64,000 bases of DNA from Sediminivirga luteola (GCF_014639315.1 NZ_BMFY01000007.1:62001-126000); one strand, 5' to 3'. Positions 33,443 through 42,718 are shown, counted from the first letter of the stretch. Numbers and translations are program-made. Notes: generated from the sequence alone by a model not told the origin.

Positions 33443-33687
33443 CGCGGCTGGCCGTACCGTAGCGGCTCGATCTACCTCGACCTGCAAGACGCGTGGCAGT
33501 TCCGATGGTGGGCTGAGCGAGAGACGGATCGGGGTCGGGCCGACGGCCGGGAGTGGGCGTGCCTGGTCGTGTTGTCAGCGAGGCATCGGCGGCCGTTGAT
33601 CGGGGTCGCGCACCTGGCAGGTGATCAGCCCGGCGAAGGGGTCCGCGAGGGGTTCGGGTCCGGGATCACCGAACCGCCGGAGCCCTC

Positions 33688-34320
33688 ATGCGCAACCACT
33701 CGGTTCCACCCGAGGGCTGTCGTCTGCGGGTCGGGTCGCTGTTTTCCGGATACGGCGGCCTCGACTTCGCCGTCGAGCACGTCTTCGACGCTGAGACGAT
33801 CTGGTTCTTCGAGATCGATTAGCCCTCACCCGGGTCTTCGCCCACTACTGGCCCGACGCGCCGAACCTAGGTGCCGTCACCACCATCGACTGAAACGCCG
33901 TCGAACCGGTGGAGATCCCCTGCGAAGGATTCCCCTGACAGAACGTATCCACTGCCGGCAAGCAGGCCGACCTCGCGCCCAGCACTCACTCGGGGTTCTG
34001 GTCGCACATGGGGCCGCAATCGAGGCCTTGCCCCCGGAGTTCGTGGTGATCGAGAACGGTCGTGGTCTGCTCTTCGCACCGGCAGTCCGCAACCTTCCCG
34101 GAGGCGCAACCGATTCCCGATGCAACCCCACCACCGCAGCCCCGGCGACGATGCAAGTGCGATCCTTCGCCAGGTGGAACCCGCCCCGTGGCAACTGGGA
34201 GAGGGCTCAGTCCGGGGCTGGCGGGTAGGGCACGGAGCACTTGGTGGGGTCCACCGGGGTTCAGGACTTCTGGGGGTAGGTCGATGGGTTCGCCGCCGAG
34301 CGGAGCGCACGGCGGTGAGG
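33688..34320 (+). pseudogene. Degraded C5-cytosine DNA methyltransferase
   Basis: The start MRNHSVPPEGCRLRVGSLFS with SGYGGLDFAVEHVF is motif I of Dcm-type methylases. It then breaks at a TAG (33820). Reading continues in another frame (HYWPDAPNLG), meets TGA where Trp is expected, and reaches GFP-stop-QNVS at 33936, where the catalytic Cys of the PCQ motif is now TGA. A third frame gives EALPPEFVVIENGRGLLF (the ENV motif region). At least two frameshifts and two nonsense changes are needed, so it is dead. 34321-34643 contains nothing recognisable. Confidence 0.75.
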
Positions 34321-34643
34321 CGCAGCCAGACGTGTTCACGGGGTATCGCGTTGCAGGGCTGGCGCCGGAGGAGACGCCGAGCCTGAGTCGTCCGCCGCTG
34401 AGTAGGTCGGCGGTGGCGGCTTACTCGGCGAGCTTGCCGGGGTCTTCGCCGGCGAGCGGGATCACCCCGGCGCCCAGGCCGATCGGGCTGGTCCCGCGTG
34501 CGGCGGCGAGGAGCGCGAAGGGTGCGGACAGGGTGCGTTCGTGCATCTATCTATTCAGTTGGCTAGAAGTGGTTGGAAGAAGCGCGGGCACCACTAAGGA
34601 AGCGTTGCCGTAGGGGCCCGGGTGCGAATGTGGAAGTCAGGAC

Positions 34644-35024
34644 TCAGCGACCGGGAAGGTCGCAGCGCTTGGTCTCGGATTTCAGGTCTGCGAGCACGGC
34701 GTGGAGTTCGGCGATCCGGCGTTCGGCGTCAGCGATGAGGTGGTCGGTCAGTCGCTGCCAGTCCTCGGGTGTCGGCTCATCCGGAACATCCTCCAGCACC
34801 TTGGCGATCTCCTGCACGGACAACCCAACGCGCTGGGCCACTCGGGCCACGCGAACCACGCAGGGAACCCAGGGCTGGTAGCGGCGCTGGTTGCCGGAGG
34901 TGCGCTGTGACTCGATCAGTCCTTGCCGCTCGTAGAACCTGATCGCTGAGGTTGCGGTGCCGCTGAGCTCAGCCGCCTCGCCGACCGTCAGCAACTCGGG
35001 GGCGTGAGTCTCGATGGTGGTCAT
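34644..35024 (-). CDS. MerR-family transcriptional regulator
   Basis: A 126-residue regulator. The N-terminal MerR HTH reads LLTVGEAAELSGTATSAIRF, then YERQGLI, and a coiled-coil helix follows to the end (LKSETKRCDLPGR). It lacks the four-cysteine iron-sulphur cluster of SoxR, having only single cysteines, so a different signal is sensed. The ATG at 35024 lies 15 bp from a TTGACT promoter with a dyad facing the divergent MFS gene; the same promoter form recurs before the FMN reductase gene. Confidence 0.87.
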   Translation of the reverse strand: MTTIETHAPELLTVGEAAELSGTATSAIRFYERQGLIESQRTSGNQRRYQPWVPCVVRVARVAQRVGLSVQEIAKVLEDVPDEPTPEDWQRLTDHLIADAERRIAELHAVLADLKSETKRCDLPGR

Positions 35025-35038
35025 GGTTCCAGCATGGC

Positions 35039-35068
35039 TTGACTTCAACCAATGTTCAAGTTCTAGCG
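35039..35068 (+). promoter_or_regulatory. MerR-controlled promoter of the MFS gene
   Basis: TTGACT at 35039 followed by the imperfect dyad CTTCAACCAATGTTCAAG (35043-35060). An operator lying in a long -35/-10 spacer is typical of MerR-activated promoters. It closely resembles the site at 36661. Confidence 0.55.
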
Positions 35069-35076
35069 TCGTGGGT

Positions 35077-36627
35077 ATGAAGATGAATCCGCGCCAGCGT
35101 CTGGCCCTGACCACGTTGCTGCTGCCGGTAGTGGTGGTGTCGATGGATCTCACGGTGCTCTATCTCGCGGTGCCGTCGCTGAGTGAGCAGTTGCGCCCGT
35201 CGGGTTCACAACTGCTGTGGATCATGGACGCCTACGGGTTCGTCCTGGCTGCACTCTTGATCCCGGCGGGCAGGCTCGGGGATCGCATCGGACGCCGCCG
35301 CCTGCTCGTGATCGGGGCGGTGCTGTTCGGGCTCGCATCGTTGGCTGCCGCGTTTTCGACCTCAGCCGGGTGGCTGATCTTCGCTCGCGCGATGATGGGA
35401 GTCGGCGGTGCCACGCTGATGCCCTCGACGCTCGCACTCATCCGCACGACGTTCACCGACGAGCAGCAGCGTGCTAGAGCCATCGGCCTGTGGACGGCAG
35501 CGTTCGCGGCGGGCGGTGCGCTGGGGCCGGTGGTCGCAGGCGGACTGCTTGAGTTCTTCCCCTGGGGGTCGGTGTTCATCATCAATGCCCCCGTCGTGGC
35601 GCTCCTGCTGCTCGGGTTGCGGCTGTGGGTGGCGGAGTCTCGCGCCGAGGCCTCTGCGCCGTTGCCCCTCGTCGGTGCTCTGATCGGTCTCGCGTTGGTC
35701 GTCTCGGCGATGGCGTTGCTGAAGCAAGCAACCTCCGGCGGCTGGGGTGTGACCGAGTGGCTGCTGCTCGCTCTCACGCTGGCAGCGGGTGTCGGGTTCG
35801 TGTGGCATCAGCGCCGCGCACGGCATCCCCTGATCGACCGCGACCTGATCCGCGTGCCCGGCGTCAGGCTCGGACTGCTGATCGTCGCGGTCGGAATGTT
35901 CGCCCTCACCGGGCCGAACATGTCGCTGGCCCAGTACCTGCAACTCGTACTCGGCCTCTCTCCGCTGCTCGCATCACTGGCGATGATCCCGATGGCCGTG
36001 TTCGGCATCGGCGGCGCGATCCTGGCCAGCGTCCTCATCACCCGGCTATCGAAACCGCGCGTCATCGTCCTCGGGCTGGGTGCCGCAAGCCTTGGCCTAT
36101 TCGGTATCGCCTTGGCCACCCCCACGCAGTCACTCGTCTTGGTGCTGCTGAGCGGTGTCGCACTGAGCGTTGGCGTGACCGCGTTTCTCTCCCTGGCCAC
36201 TGACCTCACCGTCGCTGCCGCGCCGCCCGATCACGCGGGGTCGGCTTCGGCGCTCTCGGAGACCAGTTCCGAACTCGGCGCAGCGCTGAGCATCGCTGTC
36301 CTCGGCACTGCCGCCTCGGTGGTCTACCGCAACGGACTCTCGCTTCCGTCAGAGCTAAGTGCCAGCGATGCCGAGCAAGCCGGGCAGTCACTCCAGAACG
36401 CCGTCACAACTGCCGACACCCTTCCCGAAACGGTCGGGAACACGCTATTGGAGGCGGCGCAGTCGGCTTTCAACGCTGGACAGTCCACCATCACCGCCGG
36501 TGCCGCCGTCCTGCTCCTGGCGCTGGCCTGCGTCGTGATGATGACCAGCAGGGGCAGGTCTCTGAAAGACGGACAACCTCCCTCACCAGCGCCAGCGAAC
36601 GCTGGCGAACGGTCTGCCGATGGCTAG
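35077..36627 (+). CDS. MFS efflux transporter, DHA2 (QacA/EmrB) family
   Basis: A 516-residue, 14-helix proton-driven drug exporter. The first helix contains the DHA2 motif VVSMDLTVLYLAVPSL (D1-type motif), motif A is GRLGDRIGRRRLL, and motif C is ALGPVVAGGLLEFF. The start MKMNPRQRL at 35077 is close to the promoter, so the leader is very short. It is divergent from merR and is followed by redox enzymes, which suggests export of a redox-active or quinone-like toxic compound. The substrate is inferred only. Confidence 0.9.
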   Translation: MKMNPRQRLALTTLLLPVVVVSMDLTVLYLAVPSLSEQLRPSGSQLLWIMDAYGFVLAALLIPAGRLGDRIGRRRLLVIGAVLFGLASLAAAFSTSAGWLIFARAMMGVGGATLMPSTLALIRTTFTDEQQRARAIGLWTAAFAAGGALGPVVAGGLLEFFPWGSVFIINAPVVALLLLGLRLWVAESRAEASAPLPLVGALIGLALVVSAMALLKQATSGGWGVTEWLLLALTLAAGVGFVWHQRRARHPLIDRDLIRVPGVRLGLLIVAVGMFALTGPNMSLAQYLQLVLGLSPLLASLAMIPMAVFGIGGAILASVLITRLSKPRVIVLGLGAASLGLFGIALATPTQSLVLVLLSGVALSVGVTAFLSLATDLTVAAAPPDHAGSASALSETSSELGAALSIAVLGTAASVVYRNGLSLPSELSASDAEQAGQSLQNAVTTADTLPETVGNTLLEAAQSAFNAGQSTITAGAAVLLLALACVVMMTSRGRSLKDGQPPSPAPANAGERSADG

Positions 36628-36660
36628 TCGTTCATCCCACTCGCGGTTCAACGACCGCCC

Positions 36661-36690
36661 TTGACTTCAACATATGTTCAACCCTCAGTC
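36661..36690 (+). promoter_or_regulatory. Second MerR-type promoter, before FMN reductase
   Basis: TTGACTTCAACATATGTTCA begins at 36661: the same -35 and TTCAAC...GTTCAA dyad as at 35039, so this gene is probably in the same MerR regulon. Confidence 0.55.
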
Positions 36691-36699
36691 TGGAGAAAT

Positions 36700-37314
36700 A
36701 TGACATCACCGAGACCACAGCCCACCGAGCAACAAACTGCTCCCGCACCCGCTCAGAGCCGGATCGCGGTCATCTCTTCCAGCATTCGCGACGACCGTAT
36801 GAGTCCGAGCATCGCCGACTGGGTGCTGACCTCCCTGGCCGAGAATCACGGCATCGAGGTCGATCTGATCGACCTGGCTCAGATCGCACTGCCCGATGAC
36901 AACCTGCTCTCCCCAGGCGGCGGACCAGCGACAGAGGTAGGCGAGCGGATCGAGGCGGCTGCTGCATTCGTCTTCGTCACCCCGGAGTACAACCACTCCT
37001 ACCCGGCGTCGCTGAAGCGGCTGATCGACTGGCACTACACCCAGTGGAAGTTGAAGCCCGCCACCATCGTCGCCTACGGCGTACACGGCGGATACTCGGC
37101 GATTGAGCATCTACGCGGAGTGCTGGCCGAACTGAACATGGTCACCACCCGCCGCTGTCTCGGACTGCCCGCCCCGTGGGAGGCCGTAGACGATGCCGAG
37201 CGCTTTGCACCGAGCGAGACCGTGGCCAAGGCGCTGGAAGGTGCCCTGGCGGAACTGGCTTGGTGGGCCGACCTGCTTACCGACGCCCGCGCCCACCATC
37301 CGTTTCCCAACTGA
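36700..37314 (+). CDS. NAD(P)H-dependent FMN/quinone reductase
   Basis: A 204-residue flavodoxin-fold reductase. The phosphate-binding loop is SSSIRDDRMSPSIADW and the family motif is FVTPEYNHSYPASLKRLIDW. The ATG at 36700 follows GGAGA. It would reduce quinones, azo or nitro compounds with NAD(P)H. It lies between the MFS exporter and a monooxygenase-like gene, and carries its own MerR-type promoter. Confidence 0.9.
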   Translation: MTSPRPQPTEQQTAPAPAQSRIAVISSSIRDDRMSPSIADWVLTSLAENHGIEVDLIDLAQIALPDDNLLSPGGGPATEVGERIEAAAAFVFVTPEYNHSYPASLKRLIDWHYTQWKLKPATIVAYGVHGGYSAIEHLRGVLAELNMVTTRRCLGLPAPWEAVDDAERFAPSETVAKALEGALAELAWWADLLTDARAHHPFPN

Positions 37315-37361
37315 GCGCGGCGCTATTGCCGCGATCCGAGCATTCACAGAGGAGCTTCCCC

Positions 37362-37721
37362 ATGACCGATCAGCGGCACCAGAGTCCATCCATCTCGATC
37401 AACACGTTCACCGCTGTTGAAGGCGGCATCGACGCACTGACTGTCTTCCAGATAGCCGAAATGGAGGACATGAGAGCAGAGGCCACCGCGCACGGCTGGC
37501 TGGGCAACGAGGTCTATCGCTCAGACGACGACACCAGCCTGATCGTCCTCACCCGCTTCCGATCCGCAGAGGCTAAGGAGAACTGGGCGCAGACGGATCG
37601 CTTCCGACGGCACTTCGAAGGTCTCAAGCCACTGATCCAGAACGGCACATCAATCCCCGTGACCTTCGTCGTGGCCCATGGCCAGAATCTCTCACCCCAA
37701 GACTCGACAGATTGGCCCTGA
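37362..37721 (+). CDS. Antibiotic biosynthesis monooxygenase (ABM)-like protein
   Basis: A 119-residue ferredoxin-like-fold protein starting MTDQRHQSPSISINTFTAVE, with the ABM pattern GWLGNEVYRSDDDTSLIVLT and WAQTDRFRRHFE. Such proteins act as quinol monooxygenases or bind small aromatic compounds without a cofactor. The ribosome site is AGAGGAG. It follows the FMN reductase by 47 bp and probably shares its transcript. Confidence 0.83.
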   Translation: MTDQRHQSPSISINTFTAVEGGIDALTVFQIAEMEDMRAEATAHGWLGNEVYRSDDDTSLIVLTRFRSAEAKENWAQTDRFRRHFEGLKPLIQNGTSIPVTFVVAHGQNLSPQDSTDWP

Positions 37722-38008
37722 ACTCAGGGCATGTCTGCGCCCTCGACTCCGCACAGCCCGGTGTTGCTTTGAGGATGGTCGTCGGCCCACCGGTCCTAGC
37801 CGCTGCAGCCGTGGGCGGCGCCTTCGCCACCGTTGCGTTGAACGTCGGTGCCGTCGTCGGACCCATCACCGACCGCCTCGCTATCGAAGCCATCGGCGTG
37901 CGCGGCCCGGTCTTCATCAGTGCGGTCCTGGTGATTCTCACCGTCCTCCTGTGGCGCACCGTGTCAATGCTCTCGCGCCGCGGCGGGCCGGCACCAGTAG
38001 CTCGATAG
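37712..38008 (+). pseudogene. Remnant of an MFS transporter (C-terminal part)
   Basis: The segment LAAAAVGGAFATVALNVGAV then VGPITDR...GVRGPVFISAVLVI is the last two helices and loop of a Cmx/CraA-like MFS exporter. The first three quarters of the gene are missing, and the frame starts inside the previous gene. It may be translated as a 98-residue fragment but should not transport. Confidence 0.55.
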
Positions 38009-38130
38009 CCAGTTGGTCGATCCTCGATGACCGGCGCTTCGGTACCACCACGAGCTGGGACCGTGAGGCGCGCTAGCAGCTTCGGGCACAGGCCGGACCA
38101 GCCGGGGAACAGTCAGCCGGGGCCGAGATC

Positions 38131-39084
38131 GTGAACGACGGCGAACCACTGCAACGGTGCCCAGAGCGGTCAGCGCTCGATGAGGCCACGTTTGCGCCCA
38201 TCGTGGCACGCTCCACCACCGTTTCGTCGGCGCGGCCACCAGTCGCCTACGACTGCGTGAAGCTCATCTTCGTCCGGTACGGTTCGTCGATCCTGCTCAG
38301 CGAGTTCGGCGAGCGCCACGTCAAAGTCGGTGATGTGATCGCACTGGCTGCGAACACGCTGTGCGGGAGCGAGCCCGAGGGGTCGATCACCGTCACAACG
38401 CTCTATCTGGATCGGGACTATGTGACCGATCAGGTGTTCTGGCAGCACGCAGGGCTCTTGACCGACAGGCTCGACGCCCAAGACTTCACCGCTGAACTGT
38501 ACTCCGACCCGGCGCAGATTCTCCGCCTCGGCGAGGAACGTGCTGGGATGCTCATGCCCTGGCTGGATGAACTGGTGGCTCTGAGCCTGGACGGACCATC
38601 ACCGGAACGGTTCTACCGGATGCAAGCGCTGCTGTTCGCGGTCCTGGACGTGATCGCGCCCTACGTGAAGACCACCGCGGTGCGCCGCTCGCCGACCCAG
38701 CGCAGGACGGCGCACCCGAGTAGCCCGCGCCACCGTAAGTTCGTGCCCCTGCGGGAAGAGGCGCGAGAAGCCGTCGAGTTGCTGCGTGCTGATCCAGCCG
38801 GGCGGTGGACACTCCAGGGTCTGGCCGAGGCGGTGCACTTGTCGCCTTCGCAGCTCGGCCGGGTCTTCGTCGACGCTTACGGCAAGACCCCGATGACGTA
38901 CCTGGTGACCATCCGCGCGGAGCAGCTCGCCCGGTTGTTGCGTGAGACCGACCTGCCGATCGAGGAGGCGATGCGACGGGTCGGCTGGTACAGCCGAGGT
39001 CACGCTGCTCGGATGTTCCGCCAAGCCGTGGGCGTCACCCCGGCCCGCTACCGCGAACTGAGCCGACAGAAGACTGCCGCCTGA
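38131..39084 (+). CDS. AraC-family transcriptional regulator, copy 2
   Basis: A 317-residue AraC regulator, a full-length paralogue of 27836..28852. Shared blocks include PVAYDCVKLIFVRYGSSILL, QILRLGEERAGMLMPWLDEL and the HTH pair VHLSPSQLGRVFVDAYGKTP and RVGWYSRGHAARMFRQAVGV. GTG start at 38131. It faces the conjugation operon that begins with ardC 236 bp downstream, so a role in switching transfer on is reasonable. The 39085-39320 gap holds a palindrome (39175-39189) that might be its target. Confidence 0.87.
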   Translation: MNDGEPLQRCPERSALDEATFAPIVARSTTVSSARPPVAYDCVKLIFVRYGSSILLSEFGERHVKVGDVIALAANTLCGSEPEGSITVTTLYLDRDYVTDQVFWQHAGLLTDRLDAQDFTAELYSDPAQILRLGEERAGMLMPWLDELVALSLDGPSPERFYRMQALLFAVLDVIAPYVKTTAVRRSPTQRRTAHPSSPRHRKFVPLREEAREAVELLRADPAGRWTLQGLAEAVHLSPSQLGRVFVDAYGKTPMTYLVTIRAEQLARLLRETDLPIEEAMRRVGWYSRGHAARMFRQAVGVTPARYRELSRQKTAA

Positions 39085-39174
39085 GAAGGCGCGGGCGATA
39101 CAGATCGCCGCAACGCCGATACAGGTATCCGCATCATCGCCGGCCTCGGCGCCCGAGACCGCTGAGGGGCTGAT

Positions 39175-39189
39175 AGTCCGGTACGGACT
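39175..39189. promoter_or_regulatory. Palindrome upstream of the conjugation operon
   Basis: AGTCCG-GTA-CGGACT, a perfect 6-bp inverted repeat in the araC-ardC spacer. Possible operator for the ICE-2 transfer operon. Confidence 0.35.
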
Positions 39190-39320
39190 CGTCGGGTTCG
39201 CCACACGCCTGACGGTCACGTCATCCGTTGTCCGTCTCGTCATTGCTGGTGATCCCGGCGCACCTGGTGGTCACCGGGGCCTGGTTCGGCCCGGTGCTCA
39301 GGGTATCGGAGGACACGACG

Positions 39321-40436
39321 ATGGCGACAACACGGGAGCAGGCCAAAGCCGCGCGGGAGGCGAAGCTCGACGAGCTGCACGAGCGTCTGACCGGTGCGGT
39401 CGAACAGCTCGTCTCCGATGAGGACTGGGCGCGGGCGCTCGCGTTCGCGGCACGGTTCAGGGCAAGATCGTTTTCCAACACGCTGCTGATCTGGGAGCAG
39501 CACCAAGGTGCTTACGAGGCTGGGCTGGTGCCCGAGCCGTTCCCGTCGTATGTGGCCGGGTATCGGCAGTGGCAGGGCCTGGGTAGGCAGGTGCAGAAGG
39601 GCCAGTCGGGGTATCAGATTCTCGCGCCGGTCACCGGACGTTTCGCCACCGCCACCCCGGCGGATGCTGAGTCGTGGCGGCGCCTGGGCAAGGGCGAGAA
39701 GCCTCGTGCCGGTGAGGTCGTGCGCACGCGGATGGTCGGCGTCCGGCCCGCCTATGTGTGGGACGCCTCCCAGACCGCCGGCGACCCCATCCCCGAACCA
39801 CCGGCACCGAAGCTGCTGGAAGGCCAGGCCCCGGCAGGGCTGTGGGACGGGCTGGCGGCGCAGGTCGAGGCAGCCGGGTTCACGGTGCTGCGAGTGCCGC
39901 ACGAGGGCATGATCCACGGCGCCAACGGCATGACCGACTACACCGCGAACACGGTCGCGGTGCGGGAGAACATGGACCCGGCCGCGCAGGTCAAGACCCT
40001 CGCCCACGAACTCGGCCACGTCCTCCTCCACGGCCCCGATCAGGACGAGGCGCGGCAGCATCGCGGCATCGGGGAGGTCGAAGCCGAGTCCGTCGCGCTG
40101 ATGGTCGGCGCCGCGCACGGGATGGACACCAGCGGTTACACGATCCCGTACGTCTCCACATGGGCGGCACGGGTTGATGGCAAGGAGCCGGTGGAGGTGG
40201 TCAAGGCGACCGGGGAGCGGGTCCGCAAGACCGCGCTGACGATCCTGGACCAGCTCGACACGACGCAGGTCGGTGACGGCACCCCGCCGGGTCTGGACCG
40301 AGACGCGACCCGCCGCGACGCAGCCGCGCAGGCATCGCCGGTGCCGGAGCCGGCTTCGCCGCGGCGGACGGCTCCATCGCTTGAGCCGGCCGCGCGACCC
40401 GCCGCGGTGTCGGCGGTCGTGGGGCGGGGGCTGTGA
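39321..40436 (+). CDS. ardC: ArdC-like antirestriction protein
   Basis: A 371-residue protein with an N-terminal ArdC ssDNA-binding domain (FSNTLLIWEQHQ, SYVAGYRQWQGLGRQVQKGQ) and a metallopeptidase-like domain with VKTLAHELGHVLLHG, a zinc HExxH site near residue 229. ArdC proteins protect incoming single-stranded conjugative DNA from host restriction. The C-terminal 50 residues are Ala/Pro-rich. The ATG at 39321 follows GGAGG, and the stop overlaps the next gene (TGATG). It is the first gene of the transfer operon, fitting early expression in a recipient. Confidence 0.92.
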   Translation: MATTREQAKAAREAKLDELHERLTGAVEQLVSDEDWARALAFAARFRARSFSNTLLIWEQHQGAYEAGLVPEPFPSYVAGYRQWQGLGRQVQKGQSGYQILAPVTGRFATATPADAESWRRLGKGEKPRAGEVVRTRMVGVRPAYVWDASQTAGDPIPEPPAPKLLEGQAPAGLWDGLAAQVEAAGFTVLRVPHEGMIHGANGMTDYTANTVAVRENMDPAAQVKTLAHELGHVLLHGPDQDEARQHRGIGEVEAESVALMVGAAHGMDTSGYTIPYVSTWAARVDGKEPVEVVKATGERVRKTALTILDQLDTTQVGDGTPPGLDRDATRRDAAAQASPVPEPASPRRTAPSLEPAARPAAVSAVVGRGL

Positions 40437-41404
40437 TGATCGAGCACGGAGTCGTTTCCTCGGTGCTGCTGCGGATGAACGCGGCGTGGCCGCTGTCGGC
40501 CGCCGCGCGGGAGTTCGCCCGTGCGGGGGTGCCGGTCTTCCCCTGCGCACCGTGGGGGAAGCGTCCGGCCACCGGACACGGGTTCCACGACGCCACCACG
40601 GACCTGGATCAGATCGAGGCGTGGTGGCGGCAGTCGCCGGGCGCGAACATCGGGGTTCCGACCGGCGCCGCCTCGGGCGCGGTCGTGGTGGATGTCGACG
40701 TGCACGGCCCGGTCGATGGGCGGACCCGTTTCGATCGCGCCGCCCGTGCCGGGCTGGTGGAGGGGTGGGAGCTGCTGGTGCGCACTCCCACGGGCGGGAT
40801 GCACGCCTACTACCCGGCCACGCCCGGCACGGAGCAGCGGTCGTGGCAGGCGGCACGTGCTGGGATCGACTTCCGCGGCGACGGTGGCTACATCGTCGTC
40901 CCGCCCTCGGTCCGCTCCATCGAGGGCACCACAGTCGCCTACGAAGTGGAAACGATCAACACCGGCCCCGCCAGCAGCACGCTGGATGCGGGAGGGCTGC
41001 GGGACTTCCTCGACCCCCGCCCCACACCGCGCCCCGCGCCCGCGGGTCTGGATCGGGGTGCCGATGTATCGCGGCTGACAGCGTGGGTCGCTGCCCGTGA
41101 TGAGGGCGAGCGGAACCGTGGACTGTTCTGGGCGGCGTGCCGGCTCGCGGAGAACGGGCTACCTGCGTCGGAGGCGCTCGATGTGCTGACCGCGGCCGCC
41201 GGTCACGCCGGGCTCGCCGAGCGCGAGATCACCGCCACGGTCCGCTCCGCCTACCGCACCGTCCACCCCACCCCCGCCCGGCGCGGCGCACACGATGGGT
41301 CGTCGCCGGCGCGGGGTGAGCCGCCGCTGGCCGCGGACGGCTGGTTCGACCGCAACACCAGCACCCGCCCGTCGGCGGGGTCGTCGAGGGTGCGGGGGCT
41401 GTGA
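40436..41404 (+). CDS. Bifunctional primase/polymerase (Prim-Pol) protein
   Basis: A 322-residue protein. The Prim-Pol N-terminal domain shows FPCAPWGKRPATGHGFHDAT, the metal-binding GAVVVDVDVHG (two Asp) and GIDFRGDGGYIVVPPS. A helical C-terminal region follows (RNRGLFWAACRLAENGL). It would prime or copy the transferred strand. It lacks the helicase part of full RepA/D5-like proteins. ATG 40436 (or GTG 40433) overlaps the ardC stop. Confidence 0.88.
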   Translation: MIEHGVVSSVLLRMNAAWPLSAAAREFARAGVPVFPCAPWGKRPATGHGFHDATTDLDQIEAWWRQSPGANIGVPTGAASGAVVVDVDVHGPVDGRTRFDRAARAGLVEGWELLVRTPTGGMHAYYPATPGTEQRSWQAARAGIDFRGDGGYIVVPPSVRSIEGTTVAYEVETINTGPASSTLDAGGLRDFLDPRPTPRPAPAGLDRGADVSRLTAWVAARDEGERNRGLFWAACRLAENGLPASEALDVLTAAAGHAGLAEREITATVRSAYRTVHPTPARRGAHDGSSPARGEPPLAADGWFDRNTSTRPSAGSSRVRGL

Positions 41405-42183
41405 TGACCACCCCGATCACGAGCAGCACGGTCGCGAGCAGGGCGGCGGGTCGCCGCTGGGCGGTGGTGACGGCGGTGTCCGGGACGGTGTTCATCGCCG
41501 CCGGCGCCTTCTGGCTGTCCTTCACCGCGTTGGCAGACCTCGCCGCCAGGTCCGGGATCGGTGCCGGGCAGGCGTGGGCGTGGCCGCTGATTGTGGATGG
41601 CATCATCGTGGTCGCCACCGTCGCCGTCGTCGCACTCGCCGGCCAGAAGACGGCGTGGTATCCGTGGGTGCTGCTGATCGGCGGCGCCGCGGTCTCGGTG
41701 ACCGCCAACGCCCTCCACGCCGTGGTCGCCGCCGACGCCGACGTACCGGGCGTGCTGGCCGCCGCAGTGGCGGCGGTGCCGCCGGTGGTGCTGCTGGCGA
41801 TCACCCACCTGACCGTGATCCTCACCCGACCACTCCCAACAGCCGCTGAACTCGACACGGGCGCAGTCGACCGCGAGCAGCTCGCGCCCGTGGAGCATCC
41901 GACGCAGTCGCCTGTGCCCGTCGAAGCCCCGGCGGAGAGTGCCGCAGATGGGGACAGCGCGCCAGTTGCCCCGCCACCGCCACCGCAGGGGGTCAACTCA
42001 CGCCTGCGGGCCGGCGCCACGAGCTCGGATCGGCGTGAGCGTGCCGCGAGGCTGCGTGAGCAGGGGTGGTCGAACAAGCGCATCGCCCGCGACCTCGGCG
42101 TGCACCCGTCCACGGTCGGCCGCTGGTTCACGTCCGCGCACCTTCCCGACAAGCAGACCGTCGAGGAGGCGAAGACACCATGA
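41404..42183 (+). CDS. DUF2637 membrane protein with C-terminal HTH
   Basis: A 259-residue protein with four N-terminal membrane helices (around VTAVSGTVFIAAGAFWLSFT and IVDGIIVVATVAVVALAGQK), a proline-rich linker, and a C-terminal homeodomain-like HTH (LREQGWSNKRIARDLGVHPS). DUF2637 proteins recur in actinobacterial conjugative elements and may help plasmid spread or replication at the membrane. The HTH suggests that it binds DNA. It overlaps both neighbours by 1-4 nt. Confidence 0.85.
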   Translation: MTTPITSSTVASRAAGRRWAVVTAVSGTVFIAAGAFWLSFTALADLAARSGIGAGQAWAWPLIVDGIIVVATVAVVALAGQKTAWYPWVLLIGGAAVSVTANALHAVVAADADVPGVLAAAVAAVPPVVLLAITHLTVILTRPLPTAAELDTGAVDREQLAPVEHPTQSPVPVEAPAESAADGDSAPVAPPPPPQGVNSRLRAGATSSDRRERAARLREQGWSNKRIARDLGVHPSTVGRWFTSAHLPDKQTVEEAKTP

Positions 42184-42629
42184 ATACCACAGACCAGGCC
42201 CGCCACCAGCATGAGCGCCGGCAGAACGCACCCGAGCCGACCAAGGACCACTCGGTCCCGGAGGAGCCGGAGAAGGCGGGGACGCCGGAGGCGGTGCAGG
42301 CCGCCAAGGTCGCCCAACGCAACCGTCCCGACAAGGCCACGATCGCGGATAGCGCGCGGCGGGCGCGGAGTGTGGAGTGGATGCGGCCCACCGACCTGCT
42401 CGCCCGCCAGTCCGCGGCGGTGGCGGGGCGGGGTATCGACTTCGAGGTCGAACTCGCCCGCCGCACCCGCAAGCTCACCAGCCGCGTCACGCGCGCCAGC
42501 GGCCGCGGTCTCGGCAAGGCTGGCAAAGCCATCAGTGAGCGGGCGCGGCGGCTGCCCGATGTTTCGGAGTTCGGCCGTAGCAGTCGGCATCAGTCGTGGG
42601 TGTCTCGTTCGGGGATCGGGCTGGGGTGA
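42180..42629 (+). CDS. Hypothetical ICE protein, basic
   Basis: A 149-residue hydrophilic protein. The first half is acidic and proline-rich, the second half is strongly basic and helical (IDFEVELARRTRKLTSRVTR). No recognised domain. The ATG overlaps the previous stop as ATGA. It may bind nucleic acid or a partner protein, judged only by charge. Confidence 0.75.
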   Translation: MNTTDQARHQHERRQNAPEPTKDHSVPEEPEKAGTPEAVQAAKVAQRNRPDKATIADSARRARSVEWMRPTDLLARQSAAVAGRGIDFEVELARRTRKLTSRVTRASGRGLGKAGKAISERARRLPDVSEFGRSSRHQSWVSRSGIGLG

Positions 42630-42718
42630 CCTGAGATGCGCGCCCCCACCACAACGTCGCCGACGCTGCCGGTGGTGTGGGGACGTGCGCGCACCTCTCT
42701 GTCAGGAGGTGCCAGACC

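Noticed and set aside
39240-40856. Minus-strand frame of 538 codons opposite ardC and Prim-Pol
   Set aside because: Low-complexity Arg/Pro translation, antisense to two genes with clear motifs.
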